From Candidatus Bandiella numerosa (GTDB lineage: Bacteria > Pseudomonadota > Alphaproteobacteria > Rickettsiales > Midichloriaceae): a DNA stretch of 64,000 nucleotides. The stretch is taken from contig NZ_CP104164.1 in assembly GCF_029981845.1 (NCBI RefSeq), positions 930,001 to 994,000 of the forward strand, given 5' to 3'. The notes below the pieces were generated by a model, which saw only the letters and a program-made list of their open reading frames with translations, did no database searches and was not told the DNA's origin. Below are positions 1 to 9,224 of this stretch, in pieces. Both the position numbers and the translations under genes were made by a program. How positions within the stretch are numbered: position 1 is the first letter of the stretch; each line of letters starts with the position of its first letter.

Positions 1-2
1 AA

Positions 3-212
3 AGAAAGGATGCTCGCGCTAAAGAAAAAGTAGAAAGATTGTTTCGCTCAGTCAAAGATTCTTTGGAATTTATGTATAACTTTCATCAACCTAAAGACTT
101 GGTTGAAACAAATAAATGGCTAAATCACTACTTGGAAGACTATAACCAAGTAAAACACATAAAAGAAGACCACTCTTGCCTTGAAGTCAAGTTTACCAAA
201 ACAAGGATTTAG
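3..212 (+). pseudogene. C-terminal fragment of a DDE integrase-core transposase
   Basis: An open frame enters from the left edge and ends at a TAG at 210-212. It contains KEKVERLFRSVKDSLEFMY, then NFHQP and a YNQVKH...EDHS segment. I associate this pattern with the tail of the rve/DDE integrase-core transposases (EKVERxFRTVK...YHFHEP...RYN..PH). The last residues (VKFTKTRI) do not continue the usual tail, so the 3' end is probably frameshifted. The start lies outside the window. Family membership is from motif memory. Confidence 0.55.
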
Positions 213-249
213 AGCTATGTGTGATTGGGATAAATTTAGTACTCTCGCT

Positions 250-293
250 AGGGGAGACCAGTGTTAAGATAGCTGCGCTGAGAGACTCTCCCT
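250..293. repeat. Imperfect inverted repeat, related to sequence downstream of both rpn genes
   Basis: AGGGGAGAC at 250-258 can pair with GACTCTCCCT at 284-293. The intervening TTAAGATAGCTGCGCTGA resembles sequence about 45 bases downstream of both rpn genes (around 49509 on +, around 58535 on -). It may be a dispersed palindromic element or an IS-end remnant. It also lies just downstream of the small leftward ORF, so it could serve as a weak terminator. No function is demonstrated. Confidence 0.3.
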
Positions 294-328
294 ACAAAAA
301 TCTATATCTCCCCCACCTCTACCGTCGG

Positions 329-421
329 TTACCAACCAGTATTAGCAAATGCAGAACTCGAAGCTAAAACTAAAACAGCTACAACAACAACTGCAAATAA
401 TTTATTTTTGATTTTGATCAT
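329..421 (-). CDS. 30-residue peptide that looks like a bare signal/transmembrane segment
   Basis: Too short for most gene callers, but supported by a strong Shine-Dalgarno (AAAGGGG) about 6 bases before the ATG. The peptide starts MIKIKNKLFAVVVVAVLVLA and ends SSSAFANTGW. It has a positively charged start, a hydrophobic core and an A-F-A signal-peptidase-I-like end, leaving only about four residues after cleavage. It could be a tiny membrane peptide, or a secreted protein's signal sequence followed by a premature stop. It is transcribed with the neighbouring kinase orientation, about 90 bases downstream of it. Function unknown. Confidence 0.45.
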   Translation of the reverse strand: MIKIKNKLFAVVVVAVLVLASSSAFANTGW

Positions 422-511
422 AATAACCCCTTTATATTTGTTTATGTTGCTAACGTCAAAAGCAACTTTAGCTCTAATTATCACCCACCTATATATAGTG
501 TCAAGGTTTTT

Positions 512-3251
512 TTAATCTTTTTTAGGAAATTTTAGTATAAAAGTAGTATATTTTCCCTCTATTGACTCACATTTGATTGATCCGCCAATATCCTCCATGA
601 TTACTTTACAGAAAGAAAGACCAATACCTATACCACTTTTGCTTTGGGTAAAAAACTTATCAAATATCTTCCCTATAATTTCCTCTTTTATTCCTCTACC
701 ATAATCTTTAAAATACAATTCATTATTTTCTGCTCTCACCTCTATTTTTATATTATATCCACTATGTGCACAAGAATTCTTTATAAGGTTTATTACTACA
801 TATTTTAAGCTATTAAAAGAACATTCAACCTTAAAGTTGTCTATTATGTACAATTTTATGTTTTTGAGCTCAGGAATATATAATGTATATTCTTTAATTG
901 CCGCTTGTATTACATCTCCAATTAATATAACTCCCTTTTCTTCATTTTGTACTGAACCCCTTAACGATGTTAAAAGGTTATCAACTGTATTTAATCCATG
1001 TTGACTTATATCTATTAGCATATTAGTTGCATCCTTAAGCACCTCATAATTCTCTCTTTTCATTATAAAATCTTCTTTTGTATAATGTATTTCTACATTT
1101 GCTGTATCTTTTTCCATATTATCAAGAACATCTTTAAATAGGTAAGATTGCATACTTGTGATAGATATAGGTGTTTTTATTTCATGCGCTATCATCTCAC
1201 CAAACACTTGCATCATACTTAACTTTTCCTTTTGAAGTTTATCTTTTTGAACAGATTTTTTCTCTTTTTCCCTCATAATAATTTGTGATACAAAAATTAA
1301 TGATAGATAAATATAAAAAACTAAATGAAAAGAATAACCTATATTAATTGTACTTGCTTCTACCATATATAAGATACACCCTAATATAAATCCTATAGTC
1401 ATACTTATTAGAAATGTGATGGAATTAAGAAATTGATATAATAAAAAAGTAGTTAATAATGAGTTAATAACCCAAATATGACTGTCATTACTATGAGATG
1501 TGTAATAGAACAGCAAATAACTTGATACTAATGGTAGGCAAAAGATGACGCATATATAATAACACATATTATAATACTTTTTCACCAACTTTTCTGGGAA
1601 TAGTATATCTCTTACCATGAATATAAGAACCAATCCATATCCTATTATTATTAAATAAGGTAAAAGATTTTTAGTATTATCAAGATATAAAGAAAAAATA
1701 AAATAATAAGAAAAAATAAATAAACTAAAGTTATTTAACATTGTTGATTTAGTTTCAATATCTTTATTAATTTTGCTTGTAAGGTATATACATTTAAATT
1801 TCTTAATCTTAAAGAACAGGCTTATAACAATATTATAAAGTAAATGATATAATCCATTTACTCTTTCAACAAAAATTTTATATAAATTTTTATTCCAAAT
1901 TAATCCTGTAAAACTTCCTAAAATACCTATAAAAGTTAATAATAAAGGATATTGATTAAATAATAAAACAGTTAGAGTTGTAAACAGCGTACTGAAAAAA
2001 CAACTAGATATAAACTGTTTTTTATTAATTTTAAACCCTAATAAAGAAGCTGCTAATGGTATAATTAGCATATTAGTACCAAAACTTCTTAATACTAACA
2101 TTAACTGAAATAAGTGCTCTTTATAAATTATAAGAATAAATGGGGAGAGTGATAGCACCAATATAATAACCTTCATAACAACTAATAGCCCTTTACTTCC
2201 TAATGTTGGAAAGTAATGTTTTATAAAATCATTTGTAATAATGGTACTAGTAGCATTCATATGAGAATCTGCTGTTGACATTAGAATAGCAAAAAGTCCT
2301 GATATCATCAAACCCTTAATACCCAAAGGTAACCATTCAATATAATGAAAAATAATATTAGAAGAAAAAGGTTCATTTATTGATTTAATGATAACTAAAT
2401 ATGCTATTAGGCAAATAGAAAGCATAAATGGTATAGTTATCATAAATAACTTTTTAAAAACTGATTTAAGAACTTTTACATTACTAGCTAATAGTAAATA
2501 TCTTTGCATAAAAGGAGCACTTAATTCAGGTATTAATGATGCTATTAAAAGTCCTATAGCTATAGGTAAATTGAATTCTACATCGTAATTTGATAGTGAA
2601 ATAGAATTTATAAAATTCCCAGTAAAACTTGCATTTTTAATTGTTACAACATAAGAAGCTGGTATGACTAAGAAAAAAATTAAAAATTGGAATACGTCTA
2701 TAGCTATGATACCTCGTAACCCACCTAAAATAGAATAGATATTAATCACTGCTATCCCTATAATAATACCATGCCATAAATCTATCTTAAAAAAATAATT
2801 GCATATAGCCCCAAAATGCTAAAATTTGTATTGTAGTAGCTCCTATACAATCTATTAGTACTGTCCAAAAAGCTATGATCTTACCATATCTTCCGAAAAG
2901 GTTGTACATTATTTGGGTGAGTGTTGTACAATTTTGAAATTTATAAATTCCTGACGTTACTATTTTACCTGTAATAATCCAAAGGAAAGGTTGCATTAAT
3001 ACATAAATCAAAACTATTGGGTTTTTATAAATTTCATCAATATAACCTACAATAGTACCACCACCTATTGCGGTTGCAAAAATTGTACATACTAAAATTG
3101 AAGGTAAATTTTTATTTTTTCTCAATGTACAGAAGTCCTTATCTGTTTTTATAGTTTTTAAATGATAAAATCCTATACATATACAAATTAATAAATGCGC
3201 TGCAACTATTGCTATATCAAGTACAGTAAGATTGTTTAAATATGTTTGCAT
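512..3251 (-). pseudogene. Sodium:solute symporter-sensor histidine kinase fusion, one frameshift
   Basis: Two adjacent frames make one protein. The N-terminal 154 residues (from 3251) carry the first symporter helices (motif FATAIGGGTIVGY). They stop in a run of seven T just after residue MQLFF. With six T the reading continues directly through KIDLWHGIIIGIAVINIYS into the remaining 745 residues. These add about ten more membrane helices of the SSS/PutP type and then a cytoplasmic histidine kinase: H-box GEMIAHEIKTP, N-box VINLIKNS, G1 KDYGRGI, and G2 GIGIGLSF. Such symporter-kinase fusions sense or transport a solute and autophosphorylate on the H-box histidine. Two receiver proteins lie just upstream and are likely partners. 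The break may be decay, slippage-tolerated, or a sequence error. Domain assignment is firm; substrate is unknown. Confidence 0.8.
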
Positions 3252-3290
3252 GTATATGATATTATAAAATTAGTAAACTGATTATTGCAC

Positions 3291-3692
3291 CTACTTACCT
3301 TTACTTCTTCCTAAAAGTGAATTTTTAATTTCTGCTATAAATTTATCAGTTATAGGCTTGTATAAAATTTTATTGAATACTTTATATTTATCGTCATTTT
3401 CATATCTTATATGAGTTGCTTGCGTCACTAAAATTATTGGTGTATGGCAGTACTCATCATATGACCTTAGTGTATCTGCTAATTCTTGTCCATTTATTAT
3501 AGGCATCTGATAATCCGTTACTATTATATCAAACTTTCCTTCGGTTTCGTTAATTATTAGATGTAAAGCATCTTCTCCATTTTTAGCAGTGGTAATTTCT
3601 AAATTCTCTAATTTCAGCATCGTTGCTAATATCTTTAATATATAAGGATTGTCATCTACTATTAATACTCTTTTCTTATCAATTTCATTCAT
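3291..3692 (-). CDS. Stand-alone receiver-domain response regulator
   Basis: 133 residues form a single CheY-like receiver domain: acidic pair in VLIVDDNPY (residues about 9-17), phospho-acceptor Asp in IIVTDYQMP, conserved Thr region LVTQATH, and Lys in LYKP. There is no DNA-binding or enzymatic output domain, so it would act by protein-protein contact or in a phosphorelay. It lies about 40 bases upstream of the symporter-kinase gene on the same strand, which makes that kinase the likely phosphodonor. It resembles the receiver encoded divergently at 3949, including the unusual KYKVF segment before the Lys, so the two are paralogs. The specific output is unknown. Confidence 0.85.
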   Translation of the reverse strand: MNEIDKKRVLIVDDNPYILKILATMLKLENLEITTAKNGEDALHLIINETEGKFDIIVTDYQMPIINGQELADTLRSYDEYCHTPIILVTQATHIRYENDDKYKVFNKILYKPITDKFIAEIKNSLLGRSKGK

Positions 3693-3948
3693 AAGGATAG
3701 TTATTTTTAATATTATCAGGATAAGGTAAATAGTATTTAGTGAAATACAATGATTATTTATACTATAAAATTATTTTCACAGAAACATTTTATTTTTATT
3801 AAATAAGTGTTAGATATAACTATATATACAATCACTAGTAGACACTAATTGAAAGAAAGTTCTGATCTTAGATATAAAAATATTATGTGCTTTAAATAAG
3901 TTATGATACCATCCACGTTACTATCAATTTGTAAAGAAATTTAAGCTA
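3693..3948. promoter_or_regulatory. AT-rich divergent intergenic region between two receiver genes
   Basis: 256 bases separate the divergent starts of the two receiver genes, so it must hold both promoters if both genes are expressed. It is very AT-rich and I see no convincing operator palindrome or non-coding RNA. I did not try to assign -35/-10 boxes because chance matches are abundant at this composition. Confidence 0.35.
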
Positions 3949-4335
3949 ATGCCCACAGTATTATTGGTAGATGACAACCCATATGTTATAAATTTTTTGA
4001 GCAAATGCTTTACAAATGAAGGTTTTGAAGTAATAAGTGCCTATAACGCTAAGTATGCAATAGAATTATTAATAGCAGAAAATACACCAGATATAAACGT
4101 TGTAATAACAGATTACGAAATGCCTGTTATAAATGGTCTTGAATTTGCGAACACATTTAAAGAAATAGCAAAATACAAGTATGTTCCTATAATACTGTAT
4201 ACACAACATAGCTATATGAGCTGCAAAGATGAAAAATATAAAGTATTTGATTTAATATTAATAAAACCTAATATGCCTCAGGAAATCATTAAAAAAGCTA
4301 AAGAATTATGTGAAAGTTCAAAATTTAAATTATAG
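3949..4335 (+). CDS. Stand-alone receiver-domain response regulator (paralog)
   Basis: 128 residues, a single CheY-like receiver: VLLVDDNPY near the N-terminus, phospho-Asp in VVITDYEMPV, YTQHS in the Thr/Ser position, Lys in LIKP. No output domain follows. It is divergent from the symporter-kinase operon and similar to the 3291-3692 protein over its whole length, so one probably arose from the other by duplication. It is immediately followed by IS256-type debris, and that insertion could have removed a downstream partner. Likely a phosphate sink or phosphorelay intermediate; the exact role is not readable from sequence. Confidence 0.85.
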   Translation: MPTVLLVDDNPYVINFLSKCFTNEGFEVISAYNAKYAIELLIAENTPDINVVITDYEMPVINGLEFANTFKEIAKYKYVPIILYTQHSYMSCKDEKYKVFDLILIKPNMPQEIIKKAKELCESSKFKL

Positions 4336-4479
4336 AGGTCTTATACAGCGCTAAAAGCTAAATAAAAAATATATCAAACAGAGGTATCAAAAGACCTAAT
4401 ATAAACAGTAACGGATGGTGTAATAGAAGAAGTAAACAGCTGGCAAACAAGGTTATTGGATAGTGGTATACCCAATATT

Positions 4480-5669
4480 GAGAGTGTTGAAATCCAGAAG
4501 AGGATTTGGTAAAATAAGTTGAGAACAAAAAGCGGTACAAAGAGATGTCAAAACAAATTAATATGGTGAGTTTGGATCAGTTGGTGAGCAAAAATCACGA
4601 TTACAGAAAATTTAAAGCTATTTTTGATTTTGAAATGGTAGAAGAGGAGTTAGGCAAAATAGAGAGTAGAAATAACTACAAGGGATACGGTGTATTTCGG
4701 CTGTTTAAGTGTCTTCTTCTGCAGTTTATGGAAGATATTTCTGACAGAGAATTAGAGAGGTATTTGGGGGATAGCAATGCCGCAAAGTGGTTTTGCGATT
4801 TTGATCTAACGGAGCGCACACCGGACTACAGTGTTTTTAGCAAGATACGCAAGAAATTAGGCACTAATCTTTTGTCGAAGATATTTGCAATATTCAGAGA
4901 TCAATTGAGAGCAGCTGGGTATATGAGTGAAGTTTTTACTTTTGTAGATGCAAGCTATTTAATATCAAAGGCTAGCCTTTGGGAGGAACGTGATGAAGCT
5001 AGAAAGAAGAAATATGACAAGCTCAATAATGAGGTTTTGCCTAAAGTTGCGAGGGATAAGCAGGCTAAGATAGGTTGCAAGGGAGGTAGCAAATTTTGGT
5101 ATGGATACAAGAAGCATGTTAGTGTGGACATCCAGTCTGGTATGATTAACAAAGTTGCAATTACCCCTGCTAATTTAACTGATGCTCAGGGTTTTGCTCA
5201 TGTATTGCCAAAAAGTGGCGCAACTTATGCAGATAAAGGATATTGCACTGCTACTGCAAAAATTGCAGCAGCAAGAAGGGGAGTGCATCTTTGCGCTGTT
5301 AAAAAGAATAATATGAAGGGTAAGAATTTTGATTTAGATAAATATTATACGAAAATTAGGTCGCCATTTGAGCGTGTTTTCGCGCAAGATAACAAGCTAC
5401 TGCGTTATCTTAGTATTGCAAAGAATCAATTTGCAGAATTTATGAACGCCATATGTTTTAATTTGAAACGGCTTGTGGTTCTGAGTGCTTAAACCAGTGA
5501 ATCAATTCGGTTTCATTAATCAAGAATATGAAATAGCCCAATCTGCTAGCTAATTTTCAATATAATCAGCAGAGAATTGACCTGATTTTCCCTCTCTTGT
5601 TCAATAATAACATCATATCAACTATTTTTCTCTTTTAATTTTCTCAAATCCTTAGATCTCAACATTCTC
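4480..5669 (+). mobile_element. IS5-type insertion sequence with terminal inverted repeats and target duplication
   Basis: The ends match as imperfect inverted repeats: GAGAGTGTTGA at 4480 and, read from the other side, GAGAATGTTGA ending at 5669. Further similarity (GGATTTG...AAAAT) extends inwards. The flanks carry a perfect 5-bp duplication, ATATT, at 4475-4479 and 5670-5674. Removing the element plus one ATATT restores the IS256 reading frame exactly (Pro-Ile-Leu-Tyr-Leu-Asp-Cys), which proves the boundaries. The single transposase gene fills most of the 1190 bases. Confidence 0.9.
4545..5492 (+). CDS. IS5-family DDE transposase
   Basis: 315 residues. The N-terminal DUF772-like region has GYGVFRLFKCLLLQFMEDIS and SDRELERYLGD...FCDF. 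The DDE domain has FTFVDASYLISKAS (first Asp), GYKKHVSVD and ADKGYCTA (second Asp), and a C-terminal SPFERVFA with the catalytic Glu. Length and order suit IS5/IS1031-like transposases. The gene appears intact, with a complete frame and ATG at 4545. The element's ends and 5-bp target repeat are also intact, so it may still be mobile. It is the youngest insertion in this nest. Confidence 0.85.
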   Translation: MSKQINMVSLDQLVSKNHDYRKFKAIFDFEMVEEELGKIESRNNYKGYGVFRLFKCLLLQFMEDISDRELERYLGDSNAAKWFCDFDLTERTPDYSVFSKIRKKLGTNLLSKIFAIFRDQLRAAGYMSEVFTFVDASYLISKASLWEERDEARKKKYDKLNNEVLPKVARDKQAKIGCKGGSKFWYGYKKHVSVDIQSGMINKVAITPANLTDAQGFAHVLPKSGATYADKGYCTATAKIAAARRGVHLCAVKKNNMKGKNFDLDKYYTKIRSPFERVFAQDNKLLRYLSIAKNQFAEFMNAICFNLKRLVVLSA

Positions 5670-6265
5670 ATATTATATTTGGATTGCATACATGTAAAAG
5701 TAAGAGATAATCATACTGTAATAAATAAAGCAGTGTACTTGGCTATAGGAGTTAATATGGAAGGCAAAAAGGAGTTATTAGGTATATGGATAAGCAAAAA
5801 TGAAGGAGCTAAATTTTGGATGCAAGTAGTGACAGAGCTAAAAAATAGAGGTGTAGAAAAAATATATGTAGCGTGCGTAGATGGCCTCAAGGGTTTTACA
5901 GAGGCTATAAATAGTGTCTTTCCAGACACAACAGTACAACTGTGTATTGTGCATATGGTGCGTAATCCAGTAAAATATGTATCACATAAAGATTTAAAAG
6001 AAGTGACAACAGATTTAAAGAAGATTTACGGCTCTACAAGCGAGGAAGAAGGTGCTAGAGAGCTAGAGGAATTTACAAAAAATGGGATTGTAAATATCCG
6101 GTTATTTCTGATATCTGGAAGCGCAATTGGGCTGGAATTAGCCCTTTTTTTGTCTTTCCTGAGGAAATTAGAAAAGCTATTTATACAACCAATATTATAG
6201 AAGCTGCTAATCGTCAAATCAGGAAAATCATAAAAAATAAGGGTGTTTTTCCAATTAACCTGCAA

Positions 6266-7198
6266 CTAACCCCAATATCTATTTTCTTCATCTAGAGATT
6301 GAATTGTAGTATCATCAGAAAAGCAATGTCTATCATCAGCTGCAGTAGCAATTTTATGAAGTAACTCATACATTGAATCATCTAAATCCTTTTTGTTTTT
6401 ATATTCTACCTTTAAAATATATTCTCTATCCCCAAGTTTTTTATAAGCAGAATCGTAATCAGGGAGAATCCAATTTTCAATTTCCTCAATAACTTTCTTT
6501 TTCCCTCTTACATATTTTGTATTGTTTTCTATATTTAAAGAAAGTTGAACTCTCATGAATTTTTTATTATTTTCTAGATCGACATTATTTTTCTTTTTAT
6601 TTTTCATATTGCGAACTTTAATAAAAGAAAAGAGAGTAGGGTAGGTGACACCTAGAATTTTAGAGATAGAAAGCATTGATACCTTTTTATCTAGTAACTC
6701 TTGAATTTGTTCTTTATGAGGTTCTAATTTAGATTTGCCAGCTCCTTTAGGTCTACCAAGCTTAACTCCTTGGGCTTTTTTTGCAGCAAGTGCTACTTTT
6801 GTTCTGTCACTAATTAAATCTCTTTCAAGTTCTGCAAATAACCCAAACATTGTAATTGAGACCTTAGATTGGATAGAGTGCTTATTTTGCAAATTGATAC
6901 CTTCTTTGATAGTAATAAGCTTTACTTTTTTTTCAATTAAGCAATTAACAATTTTTAAAATTTCTGAAAGACTTCTACCCAGTCTTGATAATTCAGTAAT
7001 GATTAAAATATCATTTTCTTGAAGAGTAGCAAAAACTTCATTAATTTTACGCTCATTTTGATTTTTTCTTGAAGAAATTTCAACTTCTATAAATTTATCA
7101 ACAATAAAACTATTTTTTCTAGCAAATTCATTAATAGAATTTTTTTGATTTTTTAAATCTTGCAAAGAAGTAGAGATTCTAATATATCCTAAGATCAT
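6266..7198 (-). CDS. Serine recombinase (resolvase/invertase family) with extended C-terminus
   Basis: 310 residues. The resolvase catalytic domain spans about residues 1-140: GYIRISTSLQDLKNQ with the nucleophilic Ser, ITELSRLGRSLSEIL, and GLFAELERDLISDRT. Next come GVKLGRPKGAGKSKL and a Hin-like helix-turn-helix (VSMLSISKILGVTYPTLFSFI, about 170-195). A charged C-terminal region of about 110 residues follows that I do not recognise. The start overlaps the vapC stop by one base (TAATG), so it is the last gene of a vapB-vapC-recombinase operon. Likely roles are resolution or inversion of plasmid or transposon DNA. The target site is not identified. Confidence 0.88.
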   Translation of the reverse strand: MILGYIRISTSLQDLKNQKNSINEFARKNSFIVDKFIEVEISSRKNQNERKINEVFATLQENDILIITELSRLGRSLSEILKIVNCLIEKKVKLITIKEGINLQNKHSIQSKVSITMFGLFAELERDLISDRTKVALAAKKAQGVKLGRPKGAGKSKLEPHKEQIQELLDKKVSMLSISKILGVTYPTLFSFIKVRNMKNKKKNNVDLENNKKFMRVQLSLNIENNTKYVRGKKKVIEEIENWILPDYDSAYKKLGDREYILKVEYKNKKDLDDSMYELLHKIATAADDRHCFSDDTTIQSLDEENRYWG

Positions 7199-7596
7199 TA
7201 ATCACAAGGAGTAAAGAGATTGTTATTAATGGCAGATTTATCAAAAGAAAAAGTCTGCTTATATCCCAAATTATAATTAAGTTTAGAAATAAGAGAATCA
7301 GAAAAATCTGTATTTTTAAGTTCATATTCTTCAAGAGCGAGCCAAAGCACGTTGTGATATTCAAAAGCAAATTCTTCAGTAGAAAGTATAATTCTAATAG
7401 TTGATGAGATTTGTTGTTGAGTGTATTTATAACCTTTTTCTAAAACCCAGATAAATTCACATAAAACAATATTATTTATAAAAATAGATTGGGGTTTATT
7501 GTTATAAATTGCCAATAAGTTTTCAGCAGCTTCGGCTTGTTGCAGATCGTCTTGAGTTATATACCTGACAAGAATATTAGTATCAATTGCGATCAT
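7198..7596 (-). CDS. vapC: VapC-type PIN-domain toxin ribonuclease
   Basis: 132 residues. The PIN fold is marked by MIAIDTNILVRYITQDD (first acidic residue), ANNIVLCEFIWVL-like segment INNIVLCEFIWVLEKGY (Glu), and DFSDSLISKL (Asp pair), with FSFDK near the end in place of the more usual TFD. PIN toxins cleave RNA, often tRNA, and are held inactive by the adjacent antitoxin. The start directly abuts the upstream antitoxin stop codon, and the stop overlaps the recombinase start, the usual translational coupling of such modules. It probably stabilises the mobile DNA that carries it. Confident at family level. Confidence 0.88.
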   Translation of the reverse strand: MIAIDTNILVRYITQDDLQQAEAAENLLAIYNNKPQSIFINNIVLCEFIWVLEKGYKYTQQQISSTIRIILSTEEFAFEYHNVLWLALEEYELKNTDFSDSLISKLNYNLGYKQTFSFDKSAINNNLFTPCD

Positions 7597-7830
7597 TTAC
7601 TTATTTTTAATAATTTCATTCATTTCATCGCAAGATAATGTTTTATCAGGCTTAGGAAGAAATCCTTTTAAATCTTTGAGGGATCTATTAACAGGGAGCA
7701 TAATAATAGAATCACCCTTATTAATGAATTCAAATTTATTACTAGCTTTTAGTCGTAGTTTATTTCTAATAAGTGCAGGTATAGTTATCTGTCCTTTTTC
7801 ATTCATAGTAGAGTATAAAGACTTTTCCAT
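7597..7830 (-). CDS. vapB: AbrB/VapB-type antitoxin
   Basis: 77 residues from the ATG at 7830. The SpoVT/AbrB swapped-hairpin DNA-binding motif is STMNEKGQITIPALIRNKLRL followed by FEFINKGDSIIMLPV. The C-terminal tail (LKGFLPKPDKTLSCDEMNEII) is the expected toxin-binding peptide. A longer frame to 7914 exists, but its extra 28 residues are an AT-rich hydrophobic translation with no motif, so I chose the start at MEKSLYST. No good Shine-Dalgarno precedes it; a TATACT box about 30 bases upstream could place the transcript start close to the ATG. Autoregulation of the operon is expected from the family. Confidence 0.85.
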   Translation of the reverse strand: MEKSLYSTMNEKGQITIPALIRNKLRLKASNKFEFINKGDSIIMLPVNRSLKDLKGFLPKPDKTLSCDEMNEIIKNK

Positions 7831-8186
7831 AAGAATAATGTATAAATTAACATATAGTATATATTTATAGCAATAGAAATATAATAGCAAGTAGTTATTA
7901 AGTAAATGCACCATAAAAGAATAAAATGTAATGATATATCTTAATTAAGGGTAAAATAAGAACAAAAATTAGAGTAAAAAAGAACTTTATTCAAGAAAAG
8001 GTAAAAAGCTATTTATACTTTATAATAATAGACAAGAAAAAGCAAATATTCATTGGTAAATAATCTCTTTACAAAACGGCCGTTTCTTTTTTATAATTTT
8101 TGCACTTTAATCGATTTCACTTTGCCTAACTATTTTATAATCTTCTGCTAAAATTTCATATTGGTATTTAATTTGTAATGCTTTGA
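7831..8186. other. Gene-free AT-rich spacer with one short palindrome
   Basis: About 350 bases without a credible gene. The only structure I see is AAACGGCCGTTT at 8074-8085, followed on the + strand by CTTTTTT. A 12-bp perfect palindrome like this can only form a short stem, so it is a poor terminator and could instead be a protein-binding site. The rest is low-complexity AT sequence separating the toxin-antitoxin operon from the PLP-enzyme operon. Confidence 0.35.
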
Positions 8187-9224
8187 TTAATTAAAGATAG
8201 TACGCATTATTTTTATTGTTTCATGAATATCATGGAAAGAAATATCCATATGAGTAATGGCTCTAATTTTATCGTCTATGGCTAACATTCTAATTTTATG
8301 TTTTAATAAAACATCAATAAGACTTTTAGTTGTATGTTTTGTATTTTGTAGCTGAAAATAAAGAATATTAGTTTTATAAAGTTCTTTATCAATTTTAATC
8401 CATGGAATGCTCTCTAATCCTTCTGCAAGTATTTTTATTTTTTCATGATCAAGAATAAGGTTTTGTATATTATTATCAAGTGCAAAAATACATGCGGCTG
8501 CAAGAATTCCTGATTGATGTAAAGAGCCTCCTTGTTGGAATTTATAATACCAAGCTTTTTCAATAAAGTTTTTGTTTCCAGCAAGAATAGCTCCTATAGG
8601 TGCCCCTAGACCTTTAGCAAAATCAACATAAACAGAGTCAAAATATTGGCAGTAATCTTTTACTGATATTCCAGTAGCAGCACAAGCATTAAAAATTCTT
8701 GCTCCATCAAGATGTGCTAATATGCCATGTTTATTACAATAACTACTAATATCTTTTAATGATTGTATAGGCCATATAGCTCCACCGCCAAAATTAGTAG
8801 TTTGCTCTATAGATACTAATCTTACTCTTGGTAAATTACGTCCTACTCCTTTTTTCACTATGGGTAAAATCTGTTCTTTTGTGAAGATACCTCTATCACC
8901 AGAAATAGTGTATGAATTTGCATGAACCAAGCCACCAATAGAACCTGATTGAACTTTTAAAGGATGTGACGTTTCATCTAGTACTATTATATCTCCTGGT
9001 CTATCACAATGCACTCTATAAGCTATACTATTAGCCATAGTGCCAGTAGGTAAAAATACTGCTGCTTCTTTACCGAGTAATTGGCAAATTTTTTCAATTA
9101 GATCATTTGTAGTAGGGTCTTCACATGCAGCTTCATTACCGACTTTTGCTTTAATCATGTAATTTAACATTTCTTTGGAAGGTGTGACATTTGTATCGCT
9201 GAAGTAATCAATTTTTATTTTCAT
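8187..9224 (-). CDS. Threonine aldolase-type PLP-dependent lyase (copy A)
   Basis: 345 residues, close to the usual length of low-specificity L-threonine aldolases. Seen: FSDTNVTPSKEML near the start, FLPTGTMANSIA (cofactor phosphate site), HLDGARIFNA (Asp to the pyridine nitrogen), and FAKGLGAPIGAIL with the PLP-binding Lys. The family cleaves beta-hydroxy-alpha-amino acids (threonine to glycine and acetaldehyde) or runs in reverse. The gene overlaps copy B by 17 bases in a three-gene operon with an ABC exporter. Next to a biosynthesis island, aldol formation of a beta-hydroxy amino acid is as plausible as catabolism. That is inference; the fold and cofactor call is firm. Confidence 0.85.
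   Translation of the reverse strand: MKIKIDYFSDTNVTPSKEMLNYMIKAKVGNEAACEDPTTNDLIEKICQLLGKEAAVFLPTGTMANSIAYRVHCDRPGDIIVLDETSHPLKVQSGSIGGLVHANSYTISGDRGIFTKEQILPIVKKGVGRNLPRVRLVSIEQTTNFGGGAIWPIQSLKDISSYCNKHGILAHLDGARIFNACAATGISVKDYCQYFDSVYVDFAKGLGAPIGAILAGNKNFIEKAWYYKFQQGGSLHQSGILAAACIFALDNNIQNLILDHEKIKILAEGLESIPWIKIDKELYKTNILYFQLQNTKHTTKSLIDVLLKHKIRMLAIDDKIRAITHMDISFHDIHETIKIMRTIFN

Larger units (their letters stand above)
4363..6255 (+). pseudogene. IS256-family (mutator) transposase, split by an IS5-type insertion
   Basis: Read around the insertion, the frame gives EVSKDLI(stop)TVTDGVIEEVNSWQTR then LDS-YPILYLDCIHVKVRDN, the typical central region of IS256 transposases including the LD(A/C)IHVKVRD catalytic Asp. 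After the insertion it continues from 5679: KNEGAKFWM, VDGLKGF, and VFPDTTVQLCIVHM. A one-base poly-A frameshift near 6077 moves the rest to another frame (WDCKYPVISDIWKRNWAG...YTTNIIEAANRQIRK...KGVFP). It has an in-frame TAA, an extra G near 4466, the poly-A frameshift, and lacks both termini. The 3' side stops abruptly next to the serine recombinase gene. Clearly dead. Confidence 0.85.

Noticed and set aside
8074..8093. AAACGGCCGTTT followed by T-run as a rho-independent terminator
   Set aside because: A perfect palindrome with no loop leaves only a very short stem, and the genes around it run leftward, away from the T-run direction.
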